Origin: Plumapathes pennacea
Lineage: Eukaryota; Cnidaria; Anthozoa; Antipatharia; Myriopathidae
Assembly: GCA_964036295.1 (NCBI GenBank)
Contig: OZ038463.1
Location: forward strand, 3,782,001 to 3,846,000
Reading direction: 5' to 3'
DNA: 64,000 bases
Below the pieces are notes generated by a model that saw only the letters and a program-made list of their open reading frames with translations, was not told the origin of the DNA and did no database searches. Shown here in pieces: positions 13,201-22,369 of the stretch. A program made the position numbers and the translations under genes. Numbering within the stretch: the stretch's first letter is position 1; every line of letters starts with the position of its first letter.

Positions 13201-13548
13201 ACTACTGTCAGAGTCGGAATGTTTGCTGTTTGAATCTTCCTGCTCTGTCGCCTTTGAGAAAATTTCTTGCTCGGGACTACCACAGGGCGAGTGAAATTCT
13301 TCCTCTCCACCTGAGCTATTCTCGCAAGCGTCCGTTTGCTGTCCACTTCCCGCAAGATCATCGGGTGTTGCGTGTACGTTTTTCGTTTCCGTCTTGTCAG
13401 GATTCAATGATCTTTCGGTGGCTTCTTCTCCAGTTCTTTTCTCTTCATATTCGTTAGCATTCACGTCAGCTGAAGCAATTTTACTTTCGTTCACGACATC
13501 TTTTTCCGTATCAAGTACATCGTCCACATTGCCCGAATGGTTCGCCAT
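54..13548 (-). CDS. Alsin/ALS2CL-like RhoGEF (DH-PH-MORN), 3' end beyond window
   Basis: Twenty-one exons join in phase (13548-13123, 12499-11947, 11272-10565, 9598-9477, 8187-8047, 7417-7347, 7117-7021, 6619-6515, 5975-5877, 5387-5319, 5067-4975, 4579-4505, 3770-3647, 2979-2827, 2345-2278, 2180-2133, 1888-1795, 1481-1405, 583-458, 325-279, 144-54), giving at least 1129 residues. Order: an acidic, Ser/Glu-rich N-terminus (residues 1 to about 560) ending in a Pro/Arg run (APPRRRKPK), a DH domain (about 620-800), a PH domain (about 830-925) and MORN repeats (about 948 onward). Known for the family: alsin-type proteins exchange nucleotide on Rac/Rab5 and end in a VPS9 domain, which would lie left of base 1 and is not seen. 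No RCC1 repeats are visible at the N-terminus, unlike full alsin. The ATG at 13548 opens the first coding exon. Family assignment is by domain order; another DH-PH-MORN protein is possible. Confidence 0.78.
601..1220. repeat. 20-21 bp minisatellite
   Basis: A head-to-tail array of about thirty imperfect 20-21-bp units, consensus CAGTTCCATAAAACACCTCGG, fills most of the intron between two MORN exons (583 and 1405). Unit variants include CAGTCCATAAAACACC and CAGCTGCATGAAACACC. It produces long artificial open frames on both strands but no gene. Confidence 0.9.
1921..2093. repeat. Imperfect GAT/GAC/AAC trinucleotide array
   Basis: About 170 bases of degenerate trinucleotide repeat (gatgat, gacgac, acaacg words) in the intron between exons 2133 and 1888 of the alsin-like gene. 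It gives only low-complexity translations on either strand. Confidence 0.85.
2490..2705. repeat. About 105-bp repeat, two degenerate copies
   Basis: Two diverged copies contain the words AATGAAACCTAAAGG, TCATTCTAATA and AGTGTTCA. They lie in the intron between alsin-like exons 2827 and 2345. The same family recurs in pyruvate kinase intron 6 at about 18735-18870, so it is a dispersed tandem-repeat family. Confidence 0.6.
2827..4579 (-). other. PH domain exons of the alsin-like gene
   Basis: Three exons: 4579-4505 (VPGRALFKTGEVTLSGN, first beta strands), 3770-3647 (CLLFNDLLVFAYKG, the typical LFNDLLV strand of Dbl-family PH domains) and 2979-2827 (FTPERSHIMYAGSKSEKKLW, last strands and C-terminal helix with its Trp). 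Phases are 0-0, 0-1 and 1-1, so they join DH to the MORN exons without a frame break. Membrane or phosphoinositide binding is a family expectation, not something seen here. Confidence 0.78.
3955..4003. repeat. (TTTA)n microsatellite
   Basis: A nearly perfect run of about twelve TTTA/ATTT tetranucleotides in the intron between exons 4505 and 3770 of the alsin-like gene. Confidence 0.9.
5630..5830. repeat. CTCTCTAAGCGGACAC repeat plus GA microsatellite
   Basis: The word CTCTCTAAG(C/A)GGACAC occurs four times, followed by an inverted GTGTCC and a GAGACAGAGAGA run. It lies in the intron between alsin-like exons 5877 and 5387. It looks like a degenerate end of a dispersed transposable element; no coding sequence is seen. 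Confidence 0.55.
6171..6432. mobile_element. 262-bp palindromic MITE (GGCCTGGCAAAACGAGG family)
   Basis: Perfect or near-perfect terminal inverted repeats of about 40 bp begin GGCCTGGCAAAACGAGGACA and end in the reverse complement. The interior has smaller hairpins (GGACACAAATTTGTGTCC). A target duplication is not certain; GTTA lies near both ends. A second, more diverged copy sits at 23141-23349. It is in an intron of the alsin-like gene and has no coding capacity. Confidence 0.85.
6640..6960. repeat. Polypurine tract
   Basis: About 320 bases consist almost only of A and G on the plus strand (GGAAGG, GAGAAG words), and so form a polypyrimidine tract on the transcribed sense strand of the alsin-like gene. 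It lies just upstream of the acceptor for exon 6619-6515 and may act as an unusually long pyrimidine tract. The open frame through it is a composition artefact. Confidence 0.7.
7671..7880. repeat. Inverted-repeat element with TTAGGG-like core
   Basis: Outer arms (left ...GTCACATGGCATGTCTAATT, right ...AATTAGACATGGTGACTGTC) are imperfect inverted repeats. Inside lies a second inversion, CCCTAGCCCTAAG / CTTAGGGCTAGGG, followed by several GGGTTA words. It looks like a MITE whose centre contains degenerate telomere-type repeats. It is intronic in the alsin-like gene. Confidence 0.6.
8393..9309 (+). pseudogene. Tyrosine recombinase relic (DIRS/Crypton-type)
   Basis: This lies antisense inside intron 4 of the alsin-like gene. 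The first part (8393-8698) resembles the N-terminal SAM-like core-binding domain of tyrosine recombinases (YVAFLARTLKVPTIKSYI). The second part (8725-9309) has the catalytic domain, with RWSKTIQFRERVVCIPLP, then AGHSFRGGGASFAYQSGVP (the H-x-x-R box, with Gly where the second Arg of HSFRRG is usual) and LGDWRSNAVLLYL with the final Tyr. The two parts are broken by a stop and a frame change near 8695-8725, so it is not functional as read. Known for the family: such enzymes integrate DIRS/Ngaro retrotransposons or Cryptons. No flanking repeats were identified, so the element type is open. Confidence 0.75.
9310..9476. other. Non-coding tail after the recombinase relic
   Basis: AT-rich sequence containing AATAAAG at about 9400, possibly the 3' end of the recombinase-bearing element, followed directly by the donor end of alsin-like exon 4. 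No open frame of interest is seen. Confidence 0.3.
10217..10256. repeat. Poly(A) tract
   Basis: About 38 A residues in the intron between alsin-like exons 3 and 4. This is either a retroposed poly(A) tail or slippage; no coding relic was recognised next to it. A comparable poly(T) run lies at 12778-12802 in intron 1. Confidence 0.85.
12778..12802. repeat. Poly(T) tract
   Basis: A run of about 24 T in the intron between exons 1 and 2 of the alsin-like gene. No associated coding relic is seen. Confidence 0.85.
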
Positions 13549-14250
13549 TTTTTCATGCAGCTGTATAAAATGTGAATTCGCGTTCCGTTAGCAATCGGCA
13601 AACGTATTAACAAATTCTTCCTCAAATAAAACTATTAAACCAGTCTGCTGGTTAGCAGATCTTCCAGAATAAACCAGCTTCACATTTGTTTCCAGATCAT
13701 CGTTTCCAGTTCACTGCACATTTCGAGGTCAACATTTTGCCGCTGACTTCTGTTCGCAAGTTCTTCACAGGTATCAGGAAAGAAGTTTTAGACAAACACG
13801 AACTATCTCCAGCTTCCTTCTAAGCGTTATTAAACGAATGGTAAAGAAAAGTCCAAATGGTCCGTTCTCTTGTGTTGACTGCCAAAACATAGCAATTTCC
13901 GTCACCTGATCAGGGTTGAAATAGCAAATTGCACAGGGAGAGCGCGGGCGGTTACGCATGATCGGAGGGGGGGGGGAGGGGAGAGTTGAAATCATCTTCT
14001 CGCCGAACCTTTACAAAAACGTGGAAATAACGCATACGTGTTGATAGAGGGGACAAGAACAAGAATAGAAAGCATTGACCACAAGAATTCCGTTGCTGTA
14101 TCCAGAGGTGGGCGTGGGCAGCTATAAAGTCCTGCACAGCTGGTTTGTGACTCAGAAGGGTGGGGCAAGGAACCACTTTGTTAATGTGACATGATTGGTT
14201 GAAAAACAACATGCAATAGTCAAGGCGTGGAGATTAAATAAGTTGGAGCA
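13549..14250. promoter_or_regulatory. Divergent intergenic promoter region
   Basis: About 700 bases separate the alsin-like start codon (minus, 13548) from the presumed first exon of pyruvate kinase (plus). The stretch holds no convincing ORF. It contains a poly(G) run near 13970-13980, a GC-rich GGGCGTGGGC box at about 14110 and a TATAAAG at 14123. The head-to-head layout suggests a shared promoter; this is inference. Confidence 0.45.
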
Positions 14251-14295
14251 AGCACAACAACGGTGTCATCTTTCTGCATTTTATCGGCTTTTGGG
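14123..14295 (+). promoter_or_regulatory. PKM: Candidate TATA box and non-coding exon 1 of PK1
   Basis: TATAAAG at 14123 lies just downstream of a GC box. A good splice donor, TTGGG|GTAAGT, ends a possible 5' untranslated exon at 14295. The first coding exon begins at an acceptor (TTCTTGCAG) at 15333, only 11 bases before the ATG, so an upstream non-coding exon must exist. The exact transcription start is not known from sequence. Confidence 0.4.
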
Positions 14296-15344
14296 GTAAG
14301 TTAAACAGTAGATATGCTAGCCTGCACTCACGCAAAGATACTAAAAGCCTTCTTCTTTTGCCAGTATCATGGAACACCCGTAAAAGTCTGTGCATTTCTC
14401 TGACTTTCCTTCAAGATGCAATTAGCGTTCAACACAAGTCGATCCCCATGTTTGCCTTGCTTAAGCATGCTTTAAATGATCAGAGCTTTGCGTTCTTTGA
14501 TACTGCAAAACTTGCAATATAATTGATCCTTTTATTTAAAAATATACGCCCAAAATGCATGTGTCACGCGACTTTCATGAGCTCATTGTATTCCAGTAAA
14601 AGGATCGTTTTGTGTGCAGTTTCATGTGGTTCCAGAGTGGTATAAATTTTCAGCAACATCCAACACAGTTTTGTCCGCCAATAGACACTATGTATTGGAT
14701 CTCCTGTACAAAAGTTATTCGTCCCTGGAGATTAATTATGGTGATATCCTCCTTGTGACGCAGTTTTTAGTGCTAACGCTCAGGGCTTCTTGTCATCGTG
14801 TTTCACGCGGTTTACTGCTAAATTTTGGCATCTTTGATCTCATTTGTTCGATCTGGGGAAACTAAACGCTAGAAGGTTTTTGGTGTAAAGCGAAAAATTA
14901 TACACCGAGTGAATAATGGCGTCCACTGCATGTGACCAGTTCATAGTTTATTGTATATATACACAAACAAAAGAAATAATTTATACCACGTGAAGGGGGT
15001 GTTACTAAACCACGAAACAGGGAAACCGAAACCTCCTGGTTAAGAGTTAACTCAGCTTCTGAATCCCAATTTTGAACCATCCATGTTGAATATCATTTGT
15101 ATTGAATTGGATGTCATTTTTGGGATTATGCTATGGTAATAATCATAATTATTTAGGCTGTGTTTTGAAACTGTATACTCCATTTTGGTAGCACATACTG
15201 TCGGGGGATGCAAGAGCAAGGGAATAATTATGATCTAGGAGCTTGGGTAATTATTGAACCCTCTAGATATCCAGGGGTCTAATGCTCCTAACCTGGTTGT
15301 ATGTTCTGACATTAATATTCTTTCTTCTTGCAGGACACATCACC

Positions 15345-18300
15345 ATGGCAGTACGCAAGGCTAGTATACTCTACACCCGTGATTTGGATAGCCGGTTGGA
15401 GCAATGGAAGCAGGCTACCGCAAACAGCTTAATGGACCACATGTGTCAGTTAGATATTGATACCGAAGCAAGGACAATCAGGAATTCTGGGCTCATTTGC
15501 ACCATTGGTAAACATGAAGTTATAAATAAACATAAAGTAAAAATGTGGTTATGGTTGTCCAGCACACTGGGGGTGAGGTGGGAGTTATATATAAATGTAT
15601 GAGAAGTGGAAGGGAGGAGGGTGCAGACAATCACTCCTTATAGTACAGTTAGAATGGGCTTACATGAAGGCTTGATCTGCCCAGTTTGGGAGAATTTGTA
15701 TTTTGAGCTTGGTGAAAGGGAAAGCGGTTAAATGTCTAGGCAGGTAAGCTTCTGAACACAAATTTTTTTTTTGAATTCACAGGCAGCTCCCTTTAATTTC
15801 AAACTTAACTACAATGGATCCCCCCTATTTTGAAGTCCCACAGGATATGAAAAAACTGTTCAAAATACAGGGGTTTCAAAATAACCAAACTAGTCAAGCT
15901 TATCCAAGGGGATTCTGCTTGACTTTGAAATAACAGGAACTTCGAATTAACCAAGTTCAAAATAGTGGGGTTTCGACTAATGTAAAAACAAGTAATTATC
16001 ACATGAAACTATTATTGAGAGCAGTTTTGAAGAATAATAAGATAATATTGAATTAATTTTATGTTTTCGTGTTGTGTGTTCCTGCTGTAGGTCCTGCATC
16101 TAGAGATGTCGCTCTCCTGTCTAAGTTGATTGCAAATGGAATGAATGTTGCGAGGCTCAATTTCTCTCATGGCACGCACGAGGTGAGTTTAAAATGAAGG
16201 ATAACAAAAAGCTATGAGTTCTGAGATCCAAGAAATGACCAAAAGTTTTGATGTAAAGCTGAATTTCTCACTCCTAAGCTTTGTTATTAATTCTTCAAAC
16301 TTTAGAAGAAACATATGAGTGAGGTAAAGAGAATTGATTATTCAATTTGAAGCAGAGAAAACTGCCAATTTACAATATCCCCATACTATGTAACATTGAA
16401 ACCCCTCAGGAGGACTCTGATGTAAAAAGGGTGGGATGTTTATTGAAACACTGACATTTTTATGTGACAGAGTTTTGTTTAGGGATCGGATATCCGTTGA
16501 AAGGATTTTTTTATGCCACCAGACAAAACTGTTATCAGTTGTACAAGCTTATAGTCACATAATTTTATGGATGTCATTTTAATGTCGTATAATTTGGTAC
16601 CTTTTAGGAGTCAAACTGAGCTTTGAGCCATGCCCATTTTAGTACCTCTTAGACCCAGTAGTCTCAGGGGTCAAAATAAAGATTCCCAAAAAGCAAACCC
16701 CTCCCCCGCACCAGGATTGAAGCGGAGAAAGAAGGGTTAGCTCTTGAATGCGACCAAAAGTAAATAACAATGTACCCACAGATGTGTAGATCATCATAAT
16801 GTTCTAATAGACAGACTGGTAGTGGCCTCAGGGAAGAGCCATGTACAGGTCTGTTTACTAACCTATTTGTTGTTGTTGTTGTTGTTGTTGTGTCTATATT
16901 AGTATCATGCTGGAACTATTGCTAATGTGCGGGAGGCAGCAAAGGAGTGCTGGCCTCATGCTGTGGGGATCGCCTTGGATACCAAAGGTCCAGAAATAAG
17001 AACTGGACTGCTGAAGGGGGTATGCAAAACAAATTGACATGGTTTAATACATTTGAGTAGCTGGTACCCACATGAGTAAAACCATTAAAGGAAGCTTTTA
17101 GTTGCTTTTATTGGTCAGCAGAAATGCTTACTTCATTTGGATCCTACTCTGCGTGCTAAACTTAGTGCTCTGAATTTAATGATAAAAATCGTGAACAAGT
17201 TGTATGTTGGTATGTGTGTGATACATGGTCAGTATGTTGGTTGATATATTAATTCATGATAAATTTGCATGAGAGCATTGATTTGTCTCCCTGATTAATA
17301 GGGCACATGTGCCCAGCTATAAGAACCGAAACTTTAATAAAGTTGTTGATTGATTGATTGATTATTGGTATGATTTATTTTGTGTGATAAATAGGGTGGA
17401 TCGGCAGTGATCTCCCTCAAGAAAGGCCAACAGTTCAAGCTGACCACAGACAAGCAGTACTTTGACAAAGGCGACGATCAAATGGTTTATGTTGACTACA
17501 CCAACATCACCGAAGTGGTTGCCGAAGGAGGCCTGGTTTACATTGATGATGGGCTGCTTCAACTGAAGGTGTTGTCCAGGGGAGATAAACATCTGTTGAC
17601 AGAAGTGCAGAATGATGCTAAGCTGGGAAGCAAGAAAGGTGTCAACTTACCCAACTGTGCTGTGGATTTACCGGCTGTGTCAGAGCAGGACAGAAAAGAC
17701 ATCTTATTTGGAGTCGAACACGGTGTAAGTGCGCGATTTGCAGTACATGTGCATGCATTTTATACCTCACTGTACCTCTCTTGATGTAATTATGTCTTGT
17801 AGCTGTCTGTCCATGCTTGCATGTCACCTCTGTGTTTTTGTCTGAAGTCTGTGTTGATCACTGCACTGTGTATCCAGTCATATAGCGTCGCTTGACAGCG
17901 CGCCCATGCATCAAGTTTAGTTATCACTTTGCTTGAGAAATAGAGCCAGCCCTATGTTTTGATCTCTGAGTTGTAACAACAAGCGACCAAAAACTGAACA
18001 AGACTGGGTTGCCAGTAAGCTTTTGGCATCATTGTGCAGTGGAGTCAATACCAGAAACAGATTTGTTCCATACTGGCCGTACTAAAATGTACCTGACCAG
18101 TTTTTGTATGCACTACAAAAATTAACCGAGGGACGCGCGGCCAACGGCCGCTCAAAGGCAGCAACGCATGATGAAACTGGAGACTTGAGACAGGCATCTG
18201 CAAATGCGCTATGGGAATCATGATTATCGCTGTACTTATCTGCTTATCATTGTTGCTTTACAGGTGGACATGATCTTTGCCTCGTTTATCCGTAAAGCGT

Positions 18301-21300
18301 CAGACGTGCGCGACATCCGAAACTTGCTCGGCGAAGAAGGAAAAGGAATCATAATCATAGCCAAGATCGAGAATCACGAGGGAGTGAAGAGGTTTAACGA
18401 GATACTAGAGGTAGTTGATGGCATCATGGTGGCAAGGGGAGACCTGGGTATAGAAATTCCCCCGGAAAAAGTGTTTTTGGCGCAGAAGATGATGATTGGT
18501 CGGTGCAACAAGGCGGGCAAACCAGTTATATGTGCAACTCAGGTAAAGTTCTTGTTTTTGTTCCCAAATAATCAATTCTCAAAGAGTTTGATACTTTCCT
18601 CACAGAATTTCCAAGGTTACACTGTCAACTCATTTTTTTCTGACTGTGCTTGTTATGCGGCTTCTGCTTACTCTTTCATTTCCAAAGGCAAATTTCTGTC
18701 AGTGTGGTGTGACCACTCAATTGAAAACTCTCAATGAGTACATTCTAATGTAAGTGTTCACTTCAACTCCTGAACTGTCAAATGAAACCTAAAAGTGTGA
18801 CGACTCACGGAAAGTTCTCAATGAGTACATTTTAATGGAAGTGTTCACTTCCAACTCCTAAACTGTCAATATGCTTTGCGCGCCCAGGGACTGACAGCGG
18901 CCATTTTCGTGTTTGTTTTTCTACGTTTTATCGCAAAATAAATCAGCACAAACTTAGAAAGGTTATTGAATGCGGTAAGTAGCGACTGTCAGATCGATCA
19001 GTCATAACGTGGGCGCCTCAGGAAAGTCGACTTTCGGATGTAAGTATAGATATGGGCGCGCAAAGCATCTACGGTGAGGTGTACGTCTCTCGAGTTCTCT
19101 CACACGAATAAACAGGTTTGTCAAGATAAAATCTTAACCAATCTAAACTTGTGTTTTTACAGATGTTGGAAAGTATGGTCCACAACCCTCGTCCCACACG
19201 TGCCGAGGCCTCTGACGTCGCTAACGCCATCTTGGATGGAGCAGACTGCGTTATGTTGTCAGGTACCCACTAGTGTTCACATCAGCCTGTTGCGGACGTA
19301 ACGCTACAGTATTTTATAAGAGATGCACCGAGACTGCGTTAGTGTTCAAACCAGGACTGTAATGAACGGCGTGAATGGGCTGCGGCATCCACATGCTCAT
19401 GTAACTGTGTCGGGCGTAAAGTTAGTCTACGTCGTTGTATCTTCATGTGATCTAGCCTGCGTAGCTGGCGGTCTTATTCGATGCGGTTAAACGGTGTTCA
19501 CGGGCGCCATTTTGTACTGATGGCAGAAGGGAGACTGAGGTCAAGTGACAAAATTACGGGGCGGGGGAGGGGGGTGGGGGCGGGGGAAAAGACCGCCTGC
19601 CCGAAGACTGTGGGTTTTCGATATCCGCCCACTTGTCACAGGCCAATCAGCAATGGGCTGTCAGTTGTCAAATTTGTTGACACCATCTGATACATGATAT
19701 GTTTTTTTCACAGCAAACTTCCCATGGCGATCTGATTTACTTACAAAACGAAAATACTGTATACTAAAATTACGAATCCAAAACGAAAGACATCATAAGT
19801 CGTTCGGGTCACATGAAAACGGATTTTGTTCCAGTCACATGGCTTCGGCAGTTCTTGCTTTTGTTCGTTTGTAAAATCACACCTTCGCCAACCCGCTGTG
19901 GTTTATCAAGACCCGACTACAGCTCGACAACAGGAAAGGGAAACGAATGAACGCTTTACGACTCGTACGAGATTCTCACAAGAGCAAAGGAGTGAGAGCG
20001 TTTTATCGCGGACTTACGGCGTCATGCATTAGAATATCGCAAACTGTCGTCCACTTCACAATCTATGAACACATCAAGGACGCTTTCTCGGCAAAGCAGT
20101 ACACCGACTGTGGCATATTGGTAAAACAGACGCGAAACCGTTTCCAGTTAACCTGCCCGTTTAAATCCTCCTTGGCAAGCACGAACGGAGTAAAAATCAG
20201 GCTTTTTCCAAAGCCAACGGCAAAATGGCGGCAACATCCTTGATAGACAACAAATCTTTTACGGCGGTTTCCTGTTCTATTTTCAGGACGATCTCACGGT
20301 CTCAACCTCTTAGATTTAACTTCTTCAAAGCTTCTTCCACAACAATATCGAACAAATCCGCCATCTCTTTGCGCGTTTCTTTCACGCCGCTCACTTGATT
20401 GACAGTTTATTATTCTCAGCCAATCAGAATGCTGCGTGCACTGGTGCACGCAGCCAGTCGAAAACCCACAGTCTTCGGGCAGGCGGTCTTTTTCCCCGCC
20501 CCCACCCCCCTCCCCCGCCCCGTAATTTTGTCACTTGACCTCAGTCTCCCTTCTACCATCAGTACAAAATGGCGCCCGTGAACACCGTTCAACCGCATCG
20601 AATGAGACCGCCAGCTACGCAGGCTACATGTGATCGTATCGACCGACTACTAAACGTAAAACTGGGTGTGGCATACACGTGCTTCGGTAGCTGTGTGGGG
20701 CGTATTTTGAACAAGGCTGCGATATGTCGTCATGTGATCTTATCGACCGACTGATAAACGCAAAGTTGGTGTGGAATACACGTGCTGAGGTAGCTGTGTC
20801 AGACGTAAAGTTAGTCTAATTGCAGCTGTTTCAAACAAGGCTGCGTTATATCGTCATGTGATCATATCGACCGACTGCTAAACGCAAACTGGGTGTGGCA
20901 TACATGTGCTGAGGTGCTGTGTCGGACGAAGACTGCTAGTCTTTGTCAGTAAATAGTGACTGCAAATTGTCATGGGTAATCATTAGTTAAAATATATTTT
21001 TGAAGCCAGGGTTGTGCTAAACGTGAAGCTAGCAAATATTCTGTATACTAGGTAAATCATTGGCTAAGAAACAAATCTTTTGACCAGCACTGCCAACTGT
21101 GAAATGGATATGGCATATACACATGCTATGATAGCTGTCTAATGTTGTCTGAAACACTCGTATCCATGCACAGACAGTCGTGCTTATCTTTTTCTTGCTT
21201 ATGCTTTCAGGTGAAACAGCGAAAGGTAGCTACCCAGCAAAGTCAGTTTCAATGATGCACAGGATTTGCCGAGAGGCCGAGGCGGCGATTTTTCACAAAC

Positions 21301-21907
21301 AGTTATTCAATGACCTGCGTAATTCCGTCAGGGGGGTGGCTAACACGCATGAGACCACAGCTATTGCGGCCGTGGCAGCATCTTTTACAGGCAACGCTGC
21401 GGCCATTATTTGCTTGACCCACACTGGAAAGTAAGTATAATTGCTACTTGATGTCTATTTTTCTGGCCGATAAACGGTTGTTTTCCACAAGGTACTGTTT
21501 TCAGGTTCTGGTTGGTTGAAACTTTACGGCTTTGTTTTTACGAAAAAGCGCTACGACTGCAAACTTACCACTCCATCTTCATCAACAGGACGGCGGAAGT
21601 GGTCGCTCGCTTCCGGCCGCGTTGCCCCATTGTTGTAGTGACACGTGATGCGCGCGTGGCCAGGCAGATGCATTTGTGGCGCGGCTGCTTCCCTATTGTG
21701 TACGACAAACCTCCGAAAGAAAACGTCCTTGAGGAGCACGACGAACGTCTGGAATTTGCGATAAACATGGGGAAAGAGATGGGATTCCTGAAGGTGAACA
21801 ACACGTTTGTATTCGTTTCGGGTTGGCGGGCCGGCGCCGCTAACACCAACACAATCCGCATTCTGACGGTCGCAGAGGAAAAGATACGCATTGGAGGGGA
21901 CTTTTAA
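15345..21907 (+). CDS. PKM: Pyruvate kinase, copy 1 (complete)
   Basis: Eight coding exons (15345-15507, 16091-16182, 16903-17019, 17395-17724, 18264-18542, 19163-19262, 21211-21430, 21589-21907) total 1620 nt, 539 aa plus stop, the usual length for animal PK. It catalyses phosphoenolpyruvate + ADP to pyruvate + ATP, the last step of glycolysis in the cytosol. Visible landmarks: N-terminal [23 protein letters not shown] (catalytic Arg/Asn/Ser), [12 protein letters not shown] (metal and K+ site), the B domain, the signature [16 protein letters not shown] with catalytic Lys and Glu, [36 protein letters not shown], and the C-terminal effector domain ending SGWRAG. In the fructose-bisphosphate loop LTHTGKTA replaces mammalian LTKSGRSA. 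The ATG has good context (CACCATGG). A paralogue lies 38 kb downstream in the same orientation. Confidence 0.95.
16868..16890. repeat. (TTG)n run before PK1 exon 4
   Basis: About seven TTG units lie just before the TAG acceptor at 16902. They replace a normal pyrimidine tract and are absent from the same intron of the second pyruvate kinase copy. Confidence 0.8.
18735..18870. repeat. About 100-bp tandem repeat in PK1 intron 6
   Basis: Two copies carry CTCAATGAGTACATT(C/T)TAATG, AGTGTTCACTTC and AACTGTCAA words. It is the same family as the repeat at 2490-2705 in the alsin-like gene (shared ATGAAACCTAAA and AGTTC words). Confidence 0.65.
19876..20110 (+). pseudogene. Captured mitochondrial carrier fragment (SLC25A33/36-like)
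   Basis: Inside the Mutator-like element a continuous frame reads [20 protein letters not shown], then [19 protein letters not shown] and [14 protein letters not shown]. This is one carrier repeat: the P-x-(W)-x-x-K-T-R-L-Q signature, the matrix helix with EG/KG-x-R-A-F-Y-R-G, and the following transmembrane helix. The order and wording fit the pyrimidine-nucleotide carriers SLC25A33/36 best. Only about 75 residues are present, without the other carrier repeats, so it cannot be a functional transporter. A stop precedes the first matching residue, which marks the edge of the captured piece. Confidence 0.8.
20165..20395 (-). pseudogene. Captured RecQ-like helicase N-terminal fragment
   Basis: On the minus strand, from an ATG at 20364, the frame reads [20 protein letters not shown], then (after an in-frame TGA) [20 protein letters not shown], and after a one-base frame change [16 protein letters not shown]. 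That is the helicase Q motif (x-x-E-Q-x-x-A) followed by Walker A (GFGKS). It resembles the RecQ-type helicases that are often multicopy in cnidarians. The stop and the frame change show it is decayed. It ends near 20165, next to the end of the carrier fragment. Confidence 0.65.
20627..20945. repeat. About 100-120 bp tandem repeats in PK1 intron 7
   Basis: Three copies start at about 20627, 20732 and 20855. Each begins CATGTGATC(G/T/A)TATCGACCGA and contains GGTGTGG(C/A)ATACA(C/T)GTGCT. The Mutator-like element inserted at the start of one unit. The GGTGTGGCATACACGTG core also appears in the equivalent intron of the second pyruvate kinase. Confidence 0.75.
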
Positions 21908-22134
21908 ATGCTTGGTCTGCAAGAAGGCGTCGTACGCTTAGTTGTCTGGGGAACTTTTATTGTATTTGCTACTATCGAAAGCATGTAACCTTAGAGGCTT
22001 CTGGGCATACTGATAGAAAATATATTGACGAGTAATTTTAGTGAGAATCGATCTTTAAATCAGTCAAATTATCAGTATCAAGATTTCCCAGTTATTGTAC
22101 CACGTTATCTGCTAGTAACGTGTCACTGTTAAGA

Positions 22135-22369
22135 ATACAGGCTAAGATTACGGGGTTCGCTGGCAATATTGAACGCTGGTCACTTAGCCGAACGTCTTTC
22201 GAATAACAGTAAATTGAGCAGAAGCTTAAAGAGACTGATCTTTGAAGCCGCTGGTGAAGGTTTTAGTCGGGCCAACAGCAATTTTTTTAACTACTTGAAA
22301 GTCCTTAAAAAAATGGAAATTGTCCTTGACGAGGCCAGTTTCGAAAAGGCTGTACGAACCCTGAAATAG
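22135..22369 (+). other. Small unassigned ORF downstream of PK1
   Basis: An open frame (KLSRSLKRLIFEAAGEGFSR, ending VRTLK before TAG at 22367-22369) lies about 230 bases after the PK1 stop, within the probable 3' untranslated region. Its amino-acid composition looks protein-like, but no ATG start or family was recognised. It could be a relic exon or chance. Confidence 0.25.

Larger units (their letters stand above)
19453..20626. mobile_element. Mutator-like element carrying two host-gene fragments (Pack-MULE type)
   Basis: A 1174-bp element lies in PK1 intron 7. It is flanked by a perfect 9-bp direct repeat CATGTGATC (19444-19452 and 20627-20635) and bounded by about 175-bp terminal inverted repeats beginning TAGCCTGCGTAGCTGGCGGT, which match at roughly 97-98 percent. 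A 9-bp duplication with long inverted repeats is the hallmark of Mutator-like elements. No transposase is present. The interior instead holds a mitochondrial-carrier fragment (plus) and a RecQ-like helicase fragment (minus), facing each other. The high TIR identity argues for a young insertion. Confidence 0.85.
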
